Notes under the pieces: generated by a model
Told to the model about the DNA's origin: nothing
The model's database searches: none
The model's input: the letters and a program-made list of their open reading frames with translations, nothing else
Shown: positions 26,381-36,510 of the stretch, in pieces
Layout of the letters: each line of letters opens with the position of its first letter
Numbering within the stretch: position 1 is the first letter of the stretch
Program-made: the position numbers and the translations under genes
Source: an uncultured Bacteroidales bacterium
Lineage (GTDB): Bacteria; Bacteroidota; Bacteroidia; Bacteroidales; WCHB1-69
Direction of reading: 5' to 3'
Assembly (NCBI GenBank): GCA_900319925.1
Contig: ONQE01000004.1
Location: forward strand, 10,343 to 66,189
DNA length: 55,847 bases

Positions 26381-26425
26381 TAATTAGTAGTTAGTAGTTA
26401 GCAGTTAGTAGTTAGCAGTTAGCAG
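26377..26425. repeat. Heptamer array A4 (TTAGTAG/TTAGCAG, 7 units)
   Basis: Seven phase-perfect units (TTAGTAA, TTAGTAG, TTAGTAG, TTAGCAG, TTAGTAG, TTAGCAG, TTAGCAG) begin with the unit that contains the ribH stop codon. This is the complement of the TAACTAC type. Confidence 0.95.
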
Positions 26426-26430
26426 TTGGC

Positions 26431-26626
26431 TACAACTCACAAGTCACAACTCACAAGTCACAACTCACAAGTCACAAGTCACAACTCACAAGTCACAACT
26501 CACAAGTCACAAGTCACAAGTCACAAGTCACAACTCACAAGTCACAAGTCACAAGTCACAAGTCACAAGTCACAAGTCACAAGTCACAAGTCACAAGTCA
26601 CAAGTCACAAGTCACAAGTCACAAGT
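26431..26626. repeat. Heptamer array C (CACAAGT/CACAACT, 28 units)
   Basis: This is the longest tandem array in the window: 196 bp, exactly 28 units of 7 bp. All units are CACAAGT except the first (TACAACT) and five CACAACT units. Variants are concentrated in the first 15 units; the last 13 are identical. It ends ten bases before the fmt start codon. Unlike the A and B arrays, it has no stop codon in any plus-strand frame. Confidence 0.97.
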
Positions 26627-26636
26627 CTCAAAAGCA

Positions 26637-27608
26637 ATGAAGAAACTACGTGTAGGATTCATGGGCACGCCTGAGTTCGCGGTCGCCACGTTGGATGCCA
26701 TCCGGCAGGCGGGCCACGAGGTCGTCTGCGTGGTCACCACGCCCGACAAACCGGCAGGCCGCGGGCAGCAGATGCACTGTTCCGACGTGAAGCGGTATGC
26801 CTTGGAGCATCACCTTCCCGTCCTGCAACCCGAGAAGCTGAAAGACGACAGTTTTGTGGAGGATCTGCGCGACTATCGTGCCGACGTGTTCGTGGTGGTG
26901 GCTTTCCGCATGCTGCCGCGCTGCGTCTATGCGATGCCCCCGCTCGGCACCTTCAACGTACATGCTTCGCTGCTGCCCCAATACCGCGGCGCCGCCCCCA
27001 TCCAGCGGGCCATCATGAACGGGGAGACCAAAACCGGCGTCACCACCTTCCTTTTGGACGAGCACACCGACACGGGCGCCATCCTGCTGCAACGCGAGGT
27101 GGAGATCACTTTCAGCGACAACGCCGGCACCCTGCATGACAAGCTGATGACGGCCGGCGCGGAAATTGCCGTGGAGACCCTGCGCCAACTGGCCGACAAC
27201 GAGGTTCACCCGATGCCCCAACCGACAGTGGAAACCCTGAAACCCGCCCCGAAAATCTTCAAGGAGGACATGCACATCCGCTGGGACGACACAGCGGAGA
27301 ATATCTACAACCACATCCGCGGCCTCTCCCCCTACCCTACCGCCTTCGCCCTCATCGGACAACGGACCTCCGAGAACGATGAACCGAGGCCCTGCGTACT
27401 CAAAATTTTCGAAGTGGAAATTACCGATATAGCAAGCACTCAAAAACCGGGCACAATCACCCTGAACTCCGACAAGAAGATGCTGATTTCGACCAAAAGT
27501 TGCGAAATTTCTGTCAAAATCCTCCAAATAGAAGGCAAAAAGCGTATGAAAACCGAGGATTTTTTAGCGGGCTTTAGACCCGATAATTATACCCACAATC
27601 TGTATTAG
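26637..27608 (+). CDS. fmt: Methionyl-tRNA formyltransferase
   Basis: This 323-residue enzyme formylates initiator Met-tRNA using 10-formyltetrahydrofolate. It has the N-terminal FMGTPEFAVATLDAIRQAGH, the catalytic and folate-binding segment FNVHASLLPQYRGAAPIQRA, and TGVTTFLLDEHTDTGAILLQ. A C-terminal OB-like tRNA-binding domain follows from about residue 205. The length is normal. The start codon is directly preceded by the 28-unit heptamer array, so its ribosome-binding site is embedded in or pushed away by repeat DNA. An open frame through the repeats could in principle overlap the start, but it is not in the fmt frame. Confidence 0.97.
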   Translation: MKKLRVGFMGTPEFAVATLDAIRQAGHEVVCVVTTPDKPAGRGQQMHCSDVKRYALEHHLPVLQPEKLKDDSFVEDLRDYRADVFVVVAFRMLPRCVYAMPPLGTFNVHASLLPQYRGAAPIQRAIMNGETKTGVTTFLLDEHTDTGAILLQREVEITFSDNAGTLHDKLMTAGAEIAVETLRQLADNEVHPMPQPTVETLKPAPKIFKEDMHIRWDDTAENIYNHIRGLSPYPTAFALIGQRTSENDEPRPCVLKIFEVEITDIASTQKPGTITLNSDKKMLISTKSCEISVKILQIEGKKRMKTEDFLAGFRPDNYTHNLY

Positions 27609-27701
27609 TGTAATAATCGAACAATATCGTACGTTAATAATCAACTAATTAAAATAGTTATTCACAATCACGGATTGAGATTTGCAAATTGTAATTTTTT
27701 C

Positions 27702-27709
27702 TAAATTTG
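27702..27709 (+). promoter_or_regulatory. Promoter of the HU-like gene
   Basis: TAAATTTG (-7) at 27702 with TTTG (-33) at 27681-27684, spacing 17 bp, matches the Bacteroidetes consensus well. Confidence 0.75.
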
Positions 27710-27747
27710 TGGCTCAATCTCATTATTAACCTTAATAAATTAAAAAA

Positions 27748-28017
27748 ATGAACAAGAGTGAATTAATCGCCGCAATGGCACTGAAAGCCGGTTTGACGAA
27801 AGTCCAGGCCAAAAACGCTTTGGAAGCTTTATTGGACACCTCTAAAGATGCTCTGAAGAAGGGTGAGAAGATTGCCCTGATCGGATTCGGCACCTTCAGC
27901 GTTCTCAGCCGCAAAGCCAGAACGGGTCATAACCCCGCCACCGGCAAGTCCATCAAGATTCCTGCAAAGAAGGTTGTCAAATTCAAACCCGGCTCCGCTT
28001 TTGCAAAGATGAAATAA
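27748..28017 (+). CDS. HU family DNA-binding protein
   Basis: This 89-residue basic protein has the size and sequence of an HU/IHF subunit: MNKSELIAAMALKAGLTKVQ forms the helical dimer base, and GFGTFSVLSRKARTGHNPAT leads into the beta arm with the conserved RxGxNPxTG region, followed by IPAKKVVKFKPGSAF. It is a nucleoid protein that bends DNA as a dimer. It is monocistronic, with its own promoter and a strong terminator. Confidence 0.97.
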   Translation: MNKSELIAAMALKAGLTKVQAKNALEALLDTSKDALKKGEKIALIGFGTFSVLSRKARTGHNPATGKSIKIPAKKVVKFKPGSAFAKMK

Positions 28018-28037
28018 TTCAGCTTTCACGCTCAAAC

Positions 28038-28064
28038 AAAAAAGCCCTTTACAAGGGCTTTTTT
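28038..28064 (+). terminator. Rho-independent terminator of the HU-like gene
   Basis: AAAAAAGCCCTT pairs with AAGGGCTTTTTT across a short loop; symmetrical, so it could act on both strands. Confidence 0.93.
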
Positions 28065-28077
28065 ATTGTAATTCAGT

Positions 28078-28782
28078 ATGGTAAAGATAGAAGACAAGGC
28101 ATTGAGAGACCAAGTTGTGGAGTATCTGCAACAATTCGTCACGGAAAGTCGACAGGCCCGGCTGACCGAGATTATACAGAACCGCACGCGCCACGTCACG
28201 GTGGTGTTGGAAGACCTTTTCCAGGCGCAGAACATCAGCGCGGTGCTGCGGACGTGCGACTGCTACGGTGTGCAGGACGTGCACGTGATCCAGCATCGCA
28301 ACGACTTCGAAGCGAACAAAGACATCAGCATGGGGGCCGACAAGTGGCTCACCATCTCCAAATACCCGCACAGCGAGCACAACGTCAAGGAGTGCATCGA
28401 CCAGCTGCACGAGCAGGGCTACTGGGTGGCCGCCACACTGCCCGACGAGCGGCGTCGCACCATCTTCGACCTGCCCGTGGAGCAGAAAACCGCCTTCCTG
28501 TTCGGCACCGAACTGACGGGCCTTTCCGACGAGGCGATAAAATACGCCGACGGCAACGTCCTCATCCCGATGTACGGCTTCACCGAAAGCTTCAACATCT
28601 CCAACTCCGCCGCCATCATCTTGTCGCATTTCGTCGAAAGGATGCACCGCTCCAACGTGCAGTGGCAGCTCAGCGACGAGGAAAAGGCGGAGCTGTACTT
28701 CGAATGGCTGCAGAAAACCGTCAAAGACCCAGACGGCCTCATCCGGCATTACTACGAAAAAAACCATATCCAACAAGACTGA
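28078..28782 (+). CDS. trmH: SpoU/TrmH family RNA 2'-O-methyltransferase
   Basis: This 234-residue protein carries the three SpoU motifs of the SPOUT fold: VLEDLFQAQNISAVLRTCD (motif 1, with Asn and Arg), FLFGTELTGLSDEAIKYAD (motif 2) and VLIPMYGFTESFNISNSAA (motif 3). The closest known activity is tRNA Gm18 methylation by TrmH, and the length and C-terminal helix agree with this, but rRNA-directed members share the same motifs. It starts 14 bases after the HU terminator, so transcription must begin in or next to that hairpin or read through it. Confidence 0.88.
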   Translation: MVKIEDKALRDQVVEYLQQFVTESRQARLTEIIQNRTRHVTVVLEDLFQAQNISAVLRTCDCYGVQDVHVIQHRNDFEANKDISMGADKWLTISKYPHSEHNVKECIDQLHEQGYWVAATLPDERRRTIFDLPVEQKTAFLFGTELTGLSDEAIKYADGNVLIPMYGFTESFNISNSAAIILSHFVERMHRSNVQWQLSDEEKAELYFEWLQKTVKDPDGLIRHYYEKNHIQQD

Positions 28783-28858
28783 GCGAAAAAATGTTTGAGC
28801 GGGCATAAACCAAAACGGCTTCTTCCAATCAAAGGGCTACATTCAAAGTAAAAAATCG

Positions 28859-28866
28859 TATATTTG
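28859..28866 (+). promoter_or_regulatory. Promoter -7 element of serS
   Basis: TATATTTG followed by CCGCC, 22 bases before the start codon. Confidence 0.7.
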
Positions 28867-28887
28867 CCGCCTTAAAATTTCAAACCG

Positions 28888-30159
28888 ATGTTACAGATCC
28901 AACTATTAAGAGAAAATCCCCAAGAGGTTATTGACAGACTGAAAATCAAGAATTTCGATGCCACGGATTTGGTGGCCGAGATTCGCGAACTGGATAGCGA
29001 GAACCGCAACCTGAAGAAAAGAATTGACGACAACCTGATGGCGCAGAACCAAGGTGCGAAAAAGATCGGGCAACTCTTCAAGGAAGGCAAGCGTGACGAG
29101 GCCGAAGCCATCAAGGCGGAAATGGCCACTTTGAAGGAGAGCGAGCGCACCGACCGTGCCAAACTGCAGGAGCAGGAAGAACTGCTGTTGAACAAGATGG
29201 TGCTGCTTCCCAACCTGCCCAACGCCGCCGTGAAACCCGGAAAGGGCGCCGAAGACAACGAGATCGTCTATACGCAGGGCGACGCCTCCAACCTGCCGGA
29301 AGGCGCACTCCCGCACTGGGAACTCGTGAAGAAATACGACATCATCGACTTCGAGCTCGGCACCAAGATCACCGGCGCCGGCTTCCCCGTCTATAAAGGC
29401 AAAGGCGCACGTCTGCAACGCGCCCTCATCGACTTCTTCCTCGACGAAGCCACGGCCGCCGGTTTCGTGCAAATCCAGCCGCCCTATATGGTGAACGAGG
29501 ATTCCGCCTACGGCACCGGCCAACTGCCTGACAAAGAGGGACAAATGTACCACTGCCAGGTCGATAACTTCTACCTCATCCCCACCGCCGAGGTGCCCGT
29601 CACCAACATCTACCGCGACGTGATTCTCAAGGAGAGCGACTTCCCGTTGAAGAACTGCGCCTACTCCGCCTGCTTCCGTCGCGAGGCCGGTTCCTACGGC
29701 AAAGACGTGCGCGGCCTCAACCGCCTGCATCAGTTCGACAAAATCGAGATCGTAACCATCGAGCACCCCGACCGCTCCTACGAGACGTTGGAGGAGATGA
29801 CCAACCACGGCAAGATGCTGCTCACCAAACTGGGCTTGCCCTTCCGCGTGCTGCGTCTCTGCGGCGGCGACATCAGCTTCACCTCCGCGCTCACGTACGA
29901 CCTGGAAGTCTATTCCAAGGCCCAGCAGAAATGGCTGGAGGTGAGCTCCGTCTCCAACTTCGAGTCCTACCAGGCCAACCGCCTGAAACTGAGATACAAA
30001 GACGCCACTGGAAAGACGAAATTGGCCCACACGCTCAACGGCAGCGCATTGGCTCTCCCGCGCGTGCTCGCCGCTCTGTTGGAGAACAACCAGACCGACA
30101 AGGGCATCGTCATCCCCGAAGTGCTGCGTCCCTACACCCGTTTCGACATCATCGACTAA
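28888..30159 (+). CDS. serS: Seryl-tRNA synthetase
   Basis: This 423-residue class II synthetase has an N-terminal coiled-coil arm (about residues 25-105, rich in Glu and Lys) that recognises the long variable arm of tRNA-Ser. It has the class II motif 2 region CFRREAGSYGKDVRGLNRLH and motif 3 GSALALPRVLAALLENNQ. It charges tRNA-Ser with serine. The only tRNA in this window is tRNA-Ser(GGA), some 24 kb away. The following TPR gene starts seven bases after the stop and is probably co-transcribed. Confidence 0.98.
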   Translation: MLQIQLLRENPQEVIDRLKIKNFDATDLVAEIRELDSENRNLKKRIDDNLMAQNQGAKKIGQLFKEGKRDEAEAIKAEMATLKESERTDRAKLQEQEELLLNKMVLLPNLPNAAVKPGKGAEDNEIVYTQGDASNLPEGALPHWELVKKYDIIDFELGTKITGAGFPVYKGKGARLQRALIDFFLDEATAAGFVQIQPPYMVNEDSAYGTGQLPDKEGQMYHCQVDNFYLIPTAEVPVTNIYRDVILKESDFPLKNCAYSACFRREAGSYGKDVRGLNRLHQFDKIEIVTIEHPDRSYETLEEMTNHGKMLLTKLGLPFRVLRLCGGDISFTSALTYDLEVYSKAQQKWLEVSSVSNFESYQANRLKLRYKDATGKTKLAHTLNGSALALPRVLAALLENNQTDKGIVIPEVLRPYTRFDIID

Positions 30160-30165
30160 CCTTCG

Positions 30166-32037
30166 ATGAAAAAACTGCTCTTCATACTGCTGCTCATCCT
30201 ATCCTGCGGCGGGACCGTCGTGGCGCAACAAAGCCAGGACGAGCAGCTCGCCATGCAGTACTATAAGGACAAGGAATACGACAAGGCCGTGGAGCTTTTC
30301 GAGAAAATCCACGCCAAAAAGCCGGATTCCTACATCTATTATTACTACTACTATTGCCTTTTGGAACTCGAACGCTACGACGATGCCGAGAAAATGCTCA
30401 AAAAGCAGGTGAAAGCCTTTCCCAACATCCCGCGTTACAAAGTCGATCTCGGGTTTGTTTATGAGCGTTCCGGCGAAAACGCCAAAGCCGAGAAAATCTA
30501 CCAAGAGTGCCTTAAAAACCTGCAGGCCAAGGAGACCGCCATCAGCGAACTCAACAACGCCTATATGGCGCGTGGCAAGTATGAGTATGCCGCCGAAACC
30601 ATCCTCAAAGGACGGAAACTGCTCAACAACGAGCAACTCCTGTCCAAGAACCTCATCAGTCTGTACAAAATCCAACATCAGAACGACAAAATCGTGGATG
30701 AAATCATCGGACTGGTGAAAACCGACAACGAGAAGTACCAGAAAGACGTGGAAACGGCCATCCAGGACCTGCTGTTGGACGACGAGGACAACGAGCAGTA
30801 CATGTCCATCCGCACGGCGTTGCAGAAGTTCTCCCAAAAGAATCCCAACAACATTCTTTGCATCAAGGAATTATATTGGATTAGCCAATTGCACAAAGAC
30901 TTCGAAGAGGCGCTCATCCTCGCGAAGTCATTGGACAAGCGACTCAAAGTGGAGGGCGTCTTCACCTACGAATTAGCGACGGTGGCCGCCGAGAACCACG
31001 ACTACAACACGGCCATTGAAGCGCTGAACTACATCATCAAAAAAGGCGAGGAAGCCCATAACTATGTGCAGGCGAAGATGAAAATCCTGGATGTCAAGTA
31101 CATGCAGCTCATTGAAACCTCGCCCGTGAAGCTGGTTGATGCCATGAATCTGGAGCAGGACTTCCGCAAAGCGTTGGAAGAAAACGGCCTCCACTCCGGC
31201 ACGATGGACTGGATCCGCAAATATGCGCACCTGCTGGCTTTCTACACCAACAAGCCGCAGGAAGCCATGGATGTGCTCAACGAGGCCATGGCCGCCACCC
31301 GCGACCCCAAGGAGAAGAACCAATATAAGATCGATCTCGCTGATGTCCAGCTATATACCGGCGAAATTTGGGATGCCTCGCTAAACTATTCGCAGGTCGA
31401 TAAGGACATGCCCAACGATGTGTTAGGCAACGAGGCGAAATTCAAGAACGCCAAGCTGTCGTTCTACATCGGCGAGTTCAGCTGGGCGAAGAGCCAGTTG
31501 GATGTGCTCGCGGCTGCCACCACCAAGCTCATCTCCAACGACGCCATCTACACCTCCATGCTCATCTCCGACAATCTCGAAGAGGGGGAGGAAGAGGACG
31601 AGTCGGACACCACCGAGGCGGGACTCTTCGGCCATTCCGAGGGCAACCTCGCGTTGAAGATGTACGCCAAGGCCGAGTTCCTGATTTTCCAGAACAAAGA
31701 CGACGAGGCGCTGAAAGCCCTCGACTCCGTGATGATTCTCTCTCCGTTTGGCACATTGGTCGATGACGCGCTCTACCAGAAGGCGCTGATCCTCATCAAG
31801 CAGAAGAACTATTTGGAGGCGGAGAAGCTGCTCAAGCGAGTCGTCGAGGACTACGGCGACCAGCTTTTGGCCGACGACGCCCTGTTCCAGCTGGCCGAGC
31901 TGTACGAATACTATCTGAAAGACATCAACCGGGCCATGGAATACTACCAGAAAATCCTCAAAGAGCACAGCGACAGTCTCTACGTGGTGCAGTCGCGCGC
32001 CCGTTACCGTGCGCTGCGCGGGGACAACGTGGAATAA
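30166..32037 (+). CDS. Secreted TPR-repeat protein
   Basis: This 623-residue protein has a signal peptide (MKKLLFILLLILSCGGTVVAQ) and an almost entirely helical mature part containing tetratricopeptide-like repeats at both ends: YYKDKEYDKAVELFEKIH and YERSGENAKAEKIYQECL near the N-terminus, and FQLAELYEYYLKDINRAMEY near the C-terminus. A charged, acidic loop (EEGEEEDESD) lies near residue 475. Such proteins generally scaffold envelope complexes in the periplasm; no specific partner can be named. It lies between serS and secA with its own short gap to each. Confidence 0.85.
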   Translation: MKKLLFILLLILSCGGTVVAQQSQDEQLAMQYYKDKEYDKAVELFEKIHAKKPDSYIYYYYYYCLLELERYDDAEKMLKKQVKAFPNIPRYKVDLGFVYERSGENAKAEKIYQECLKNLQAKETAISELNNAYMARGKYEYAAETILKGRKLLNNEQLLSKNLISLYKIQHQNDKIVDEIIGLVKTDNEKYQKDVETAIQDLLLDDEDNEQYMSIRTALQKFSQKNPNNILCIKELYWISQLHKDFEEALILAKSLDKRLKVEGVFTYELATVAAENHDYNTAIEALNYIIKKGEEAHNYVQAKMKILDVKYMQLIETSPVKLVDAMNLEQDFRKALEENGLHSGTMDWIRKYAHLLAFYTNKPQEAMDVLNEAMAATRDPKEKNQYKIDLADVQLYTGEIWDASLNYSQVDKDMPNDVLGNEAKFKNAKLSFYIGEFSWAKSQLDVLAAATTKLISNDAIYTSMLISDNLEEGEEEDESDTTEAGLFGHSEGNLALKMYAKAEFLIFQNKDDEALKALDSVMILSPFGTLVDDALYQKALILIKQKNYLEAEKLLKRVVEDYGDQLLADDALFQLAELYEYYLKDINRAMEYYQKILKEHSDSLYVVQSRARYRALRGDNVE

Positions 32038-32056
32038 AAGGTTGGCAAGATTTTTG

Positions 32057-32064
32057 TATCTTTG
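32057..32064 (+). promoter_or_regulatory. Promoter -7 element of secA
   Basis: TATCTTTG followed by CCGC, 34 bases before the start codon. Confidence 0.75.
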
Positions 32065-32098
32065 CCGCTTTATTTTTGAAAAGGTATAATTATACACT

Positions 32099-35000
32099 AT
32101 GGCAAATTTTTTGACGAAACTATTTGGCACTAAAGCCGATAGAGATATGAAGGAACTCCAGCCGCTGCTCAAGAAAACCTTAGCGGCTTACGAGACCATC
32201 AAAGATCTTCCCATTGACGATTTACGGCACAAGACGGACGAGTTCCGCGAGAAAATCCGCAAGGCGACGCAGGCCGAGGAAGACCGCCTCGCCGAATTGC
32301 GCTCCTACCTGGAGACCAACTACGACATCCCCGTGGAGGAAAAGGAGAACACCTACAAGGAGATCGAGAAGTTAGAGGAGAAAATCTATTCCACTACCCA
32401 GGACATCCTCAACGAGATCCAGCCGGAGGCCTTCGCCGTGATGAAGGAGACCGCCCGCCGCTTCAAGGACAATGAAACCATCACCGTGACGGCCACGCAA
32501 CACGACCGCGACCTCGCCGCAAAACGTGAATGCGTCACCATCGAGGGCGACAAGGCCGTCTATCAGAACCGCTGGATGGCCGGCGGCAACATGATCCAAT
32601 GGGATATGTGCCACTATGACGTGCAGCTCATCGGCGGTATCGTCCTCCACCAAGGTAAGATCGCTGAGATGGCCACTGGTGAGGGTAAGACGCTCGTCGC
32701 CACCCTGCCTGTCTATCTCAACGCGCTGCCCGGCAAGGGCGTCCACGTGGTCACCGTCAACGACTACCTGGCCAAGCGTGACTCCGAATGGATGGGACTG
32801 CTCTACGAATTCCTCGGTCTCACCGTGGACTGCATCGACAAGTACGAGCCCAACTCCGACGACCGCCGCCGCGCCTACAACGCCGACATCACCTACGGTA
32901 CCAACAACGAGTTCGGTTTCGACTACCTGCGCGACAATATGGCCCGCAACATCGGCGAGCTCGTGCAACGCCCGCACAACTACGCCATCGTCGATGAGGT
33001 GGACTCCGTGTTGATCGACGATGCCCGTACCCCGTTGATCATCTCCGGTCCCACTCCCAAAGGCGACCAGCAGGCCTTCGACCAATACAAGCCCATCGTG
33101 CAGAAAATGTACGAAGCCCAGCGCGTCTATGTGGCCCAAATCCTCACCCAGGCCAAGAAGATGTTGGCTGAGAACCCCGACCCGAAACCGCAGGACGAAA
33201 GCGCCATGCTGCTGCTCCGCGCCCACCGCGGATTGCCGAAAAACAAGGCTCTTATCAAATTCCTGAGCGAGCCCGGCATGAAGCAGGTGCTGCAACGCAC
33301 GGAATCCTTCTTCATGCAGGACCAAAACCGCAATATGCACCTCATCGACGACGAACTCTACTTCGTCATCGAAGAAAAGCTGAACACCGTCGATATCATG
33401 GACAAGGGTATCGATCTGATCAGCCGCGACGCCGACGAGGCCAAGCTGTTCATTATGCCCGATGTTGGTGCGCAAATCGCTGAATTAGAGAAAGAAAACC
33501 TCACTCCGGAAGAGAAACTCGCCCGCAAGGAGGAAATCTATAACAACTACGCCATCGCCTCCGACCGTATCCATACCGTCCACCAGCTGCTGAAAGCCTA
33601 CACGATGTTCAACAAGGATGACGAATACGTGATCATCGACAACAAGGTGAAGATTGTGGACGAGCAGACCGGTCGTATCATGGAGGGCCGCCGCTACTCC
33701 GACGGACTGCACCAGGCCATCGAGGCGAAGGAGAATGTGAAGGTGGAGGCCGCCACGCAGACCTACGCCACCATCACCCTGCAGAACTACTTCCGCATGT
33801 ACAAGAAACTGGCGGGTATGACCGGTACCGCTGAGACGGAGGCCGGCGAGTTCTGGAACATCTACAAACTCGATGTGGTGGTCATCCCGACCAACAAGCC
33901 GGTTATCCGTGTGGATGCCAACGACTTGGTTTACAAGACCAAACGTGAGAAATACGCCGCCGTGGTCGATGAGATTCTGCGGCTGCACGAGGAGGGACGC
34001 CCCGTTCTGGTGGGTACCACCTCCGTGGAGATATCCGAGTTGCTATCCAACATCTTGACCCGCAGACATATCCAGCACAATGTGTTGAACGCCAAGCTGC
34101 ACAAGCGCGAGGCTGACATTGTGGCAGAAGCCGGTCGCGAAGGCACGGTGACCATCGCCACCAACATGGCCGGCCGTGGTACCGATATCAAGCTCACCCC
34201 CGAGGTGAAAGCGAAAGGCGGTCTGGCCATCATCGGCACCGAGCGCCACGAGTCACGTCGTGTTGACCGTCAGCTGCGCGGTCGTTCCGGTCGTCAGGGC
34301 GACCCCGGCAGCTCCCAATTCTTCGTCTCCCTCGAAGACGACCTCATGCGTCTGTTCGGCTCCGACCGAATCGCCAAAGTCATGGACCAGATGGGCCACC
34401 AGGACGGCGATGTCATCCAACACAGCATGATATCCAAGTCCATCGAGCGTGCTCAAAAGAAGGTCGAAGAGAACAACTTCGGCATCCGTAAACGTCTGTT
34501 GGAGTACGACGACGTGATGAACACGCAACGTTCGTCCATCTACCGCAAGCGCCGCAACGCCCTCTTCGGCGACCGCCTTGCCATCGACATCTCCCAGATG
34601 ATTCACGATGTGTGCGAGACCATGGTGGCCGACGCCTGGGAAAGCAAGGACTTCGACAGCTTCAAGATGGCCATGATCACCACCTTCGGCTTCGAATCGC
34701 CTTTCGAGGAGGACTACTTCCTTCAGGAACGTCAGCGCATCCTGGTTGACAAGCTCTTCCCCATCGTTTACAACCACTACAAAGAGAAATTGCAAAAGAT
34801 AGCCGAGCAGGCCTACCCAGTCATCGAGCGCGTCTATCTCGAACAGGGCGACCGTTTCCAGAACATCGCCATCCCGTTCACCGACGGCAAGAAGACCATC
34901 AACATCGTGGCACCGCTCAAGAAATGCTACGAAACCAAGGGTCGCGAGGTGGGCCTCTCGTTCGAAAAGGGCATCACCCTCGCCGTCATCGACAACGCCT

Positions 35001-35398
35001 GGAAAGAGCATCTCCGCGCTATGGACGACCTCAAGGAGAGCGTGCAGAACGCCTCCTACGAGCAAAAAGACCCGCTGTTGATCTACAAACTCGAATCCTT
35101 CAACCTGTTCGACCAACTGCTCGTGCGCATCAGCGAGGAAATCGTCACCTTCCTGAACATCGGCAAGTTGCCGATTGTGGAGGAGACCGAACTCAAGGAG
35201 GCTCGCCTGCCTGAATCGGATGCCAAGAAGCTGCAAACCGGCAGACAGGAGATGGGTCGCGGCCGACAGATGGCTCCGGGTAAACCCACCAACGAACCCT
35301 TCCGCGCAGAGAAGAAAGTCGGCCGCAACGATCCCTGCCCGTGCGGCAGCGGCAAGAAATACAAGAACTGCCACGGCCGTCTCGACGCCAACGCATAA
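32099..35398 (+). CDS. secA: Preprotein translocase ATPase SecA
   Basis: SecA is the motor that pushes unfolded preproteins through SecYEG. At 1099 residues this is longer than the roughly 900 of E. coli, as is common in Bacteroidetes, with extra sequence within the first nucleotide-binding domain. Seen are Walker [15 protein letters not shown] (about 193-206), Walker [21 protein letters not shown] (about 298-317), the preprotein cross-linking region, motif VI around [18 protein letters not shown], and the C-terminal zinc-binding tail [18 protein letters not shown]. Its stop codon overlaps the start of the next gene by one base (TAATG). Confidence 0.98.
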   Translation: MANFLTKLFGTKADRDMKELQPLLKKTLAAYETIKDLPIDDLRHKTDEFREKIRKATQAEEDRLAELRSYLETNYDIPVEEKENTYKEIEKLEEKIYSTTQDILNEIQPEAFAVMKETARRFKDNETITVTATQHDRDLAAKRECVTIEGDKAVYQNRWMAGGNMIQWDMCHYDVQLIGGIVLHQGKIAEMATGEGKTLVATLPVYLNALPGKGVHVVTVNDYLAKRDSEWMGLLYEFLGLTVDCIDKYEPNSDDRRRAYNADITYGTNNEFGFDYLRDNMARNIGELVQRPHNYAIVDEVDSVLIDDARTPLIISGPTPKGDQQAFDQYKPIVQKMYEAQRVYVAQILTQAKKMLAENPDPKPQDESAMLLLRAHRGLPKNKALIKFLSEPGMKQVLQRTESFFMQDQNRNMHLIDDELYFVIEEKLNTVDIMDKGIDLISRDADEAKLFIMPDVGAQIAELEKENLTPEEKLARKEEIYNNYAIASDRIHTVHQLLKAYTMFNKDDEYVIIDNKVKIVDEQTGRIMEGRRYSDGLHQAIEAKENVKVEAATQTYATITLQNYFRMYKKLAGMTGTAETEAGEFWNIYKLDVVVIPTNKPVIRVDANDLVYKTKREKYAAVVDEILRLHEEGRPVLVGTTSVEISELLSNILTRRHIQHNVLNAKLHKREADIVAEAGREGTVTIATNMAGRGTDIKLTPEVKAKGGLAIIGTERHESRRVDRQLRGRSGRQGDPGSSQFFVSLEDDLMRLFGSDRIAKVMDQMGHQDGDVIQHSMISKSIERAQKKVEENNFGIRKRLLEYDDVMNTQRSSIYRKRRNALFGDRLAIDISQMIHDVCETMVADAWESKDFDSFKMAMITTFGFESPFEEDYFLQERQRILVDKLFPIVYNHYKEKLQKIAEQAYPVIERVYLEQGDRFQNIAIPFTDGKKTINIVAPLKKCYETKGREVGLSFEKGITLAVIDNAWKEHLRAMDDLKESVQNASYEQKDPLLIYKLESFNLFDQLLVRISEEIVTFLNIGKLPIVEETELKEARLPESDAKKLQTGRQEMGRGRQMAPGKPTNEPFRAEKKVGRNDPCPCGSGKKYKNCHGRLDANA

Positions 35399-36510
35399 TG
35401 AAGAAAGTCATCCTTTCGGTAACGGAAGACCTCTACACCGACCAACGGGTGGACAAAATGTCCCTTTTCCTGCAAAAAAAGGGCTTTGATGTTACGCTCG
35501 TGGGCCGGCGGTACGGGGATTCACCCGTATTGGCGGCGCGTCCGTACAAGACCCACCGTCTCCGGCTGCTGTTCCGAAAAGGATTTCTCTTCTACGCCGA
35601 ATATCAATTCCGACTGCTGCTCTATCTGCTCTTTCAGAAATGTGATTTGCTGGTAGCCAACGATTTAGACACATTACTACCCAACTATTTAATCAGCAAG
35701 TGGCGCAAGAAACCGCTGGTCTATGACAGCCACGAGTACTTCTGCGGTGAACTGTCAGTCATCAGCAAGCCTGTATCCTACAAGGTGTGGCACGGTATCG
35801 AACGCCGCATCTTTCCAAAGCTGAAAACTGTCATCACAGTAAGCCAATCCATTGTGGATCAGTACGAAAAGGAGTACGGCGTGCGTCCCTACCTCGTGCG
35901 CAACATCCCGACGGCCGCCACCCCGGCTGTGACTGCCACGCGAGAAGAGTTGGGAATGCCGGCTGACAAGACCGTACTTCTCCTGCAAGGCGCGGGTATC
36001 AACGAGGGACACGGAGTCGAAGATCTCGTACAGGCCATGCAACAACTTCCCGACTGCCACCTCTTCATCGTGGGATCCGGAACCATCATCCCGCAACTGA
36101 AACAGATGACCGAGACGCTGGACCTGCAAGGACGCATCACGTTCGTTCCCCGACAACCCCGCGAACGGCTGTTCAACTACACCGCTCTCGCCGACATTGG
36201 GATTTGTCCGGGCAAGGACGTGGGGCCGAACGCACGGTTCAGCCTGCCGAACAAGATTTTCGAGTACCTCAAGGCCGGCACGCCGATGGTGGTAGCCGAC
36301 CTTCCCGAGTGGGCACGGATAATGCAGCAGTACGAGGTCGGCAGCGTGGCGGAGGGCTTCACTCCAGAAACCGTCGCCGCCGCCGTGAGGGAACTTTCCA
36401 ACCCGGAGAAGCTGGCCAAATGTCGCGAGAACTGCCACACCGCCGCCTCAGAACTCACCTGGGAGAACGAAGAAAAGGTACTCGAAGAAGTCTATCGCCC
36501 CTACTTATAA
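35398..36510 (+). CDS. Glycosyltransferase, GT-B fold (family 4-like)
   Basis: I chose the ATG at 35398, which overlaps the secA stop by one base (TAATG) and starts [20 protein letters not shown]; this gives 370 residues. The N-terminal domain ends in KTVITVSQSIVDQY, and the C-terminal Rossmann domain shows LLQGAGINEGHGVEDLVQAM and the sugar-nucleotide binding region SLPNKIFEYLKAGTPMVVAD with the conserved Glu. The donor and acceptor are unknown; possible roles are capsule, lipopolysaccharide or glycoprotein glycosylation. Translational coupling to secA is likely from the overlap. The stop codon opens a nine-unit heptamer array that leads directly to xylA. Confidence 0.88.
   Translation: MKKVILSVTEDLYTDQRVDKMSLFLQKKGFDVTLVGRRYGDSPVLAARPYKTHRLRLLFRKGFLFYAEYQFRLLLYLLFQKCDLLVANDLDTLLPNYLISKWRKKPLVYDSHEYFCGELSVISKPVSYKVWHGIERRIFPKLKTVITVSQSIVDQYEKEYGVRPYLVRNIPTAATPAVTATREELGMPADKTVLLLQGAGINEGHGVEDLVQAMQQLPDCHLFIVGSGTIIPQLKQMTETLDLQGRITFVPRQPRERLFNYTALADIGICPGKDVGPNARFSLPNKIFEYLKAGTPMVVADLPEWARIMQQYEVGSVAEGFTPETVAAAVRELSNPEKLAKCRENCHTAASELTWENEEKVLEEVYRPYL

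Noticed and set aside
26377-26626. CRISPR array
   Set aside because: Units are 7 bp, contiguous, with no spacers, and there are no cas genes.
26426-26674. An 82-residue protein made of Thr-Ser-His-Lys-Ser-Gln-Val repeats
   Set aside because: It is only the translation of the CACAAGT array, which is open in every plus-strand frame, and overlaps the fmt start out of frame.
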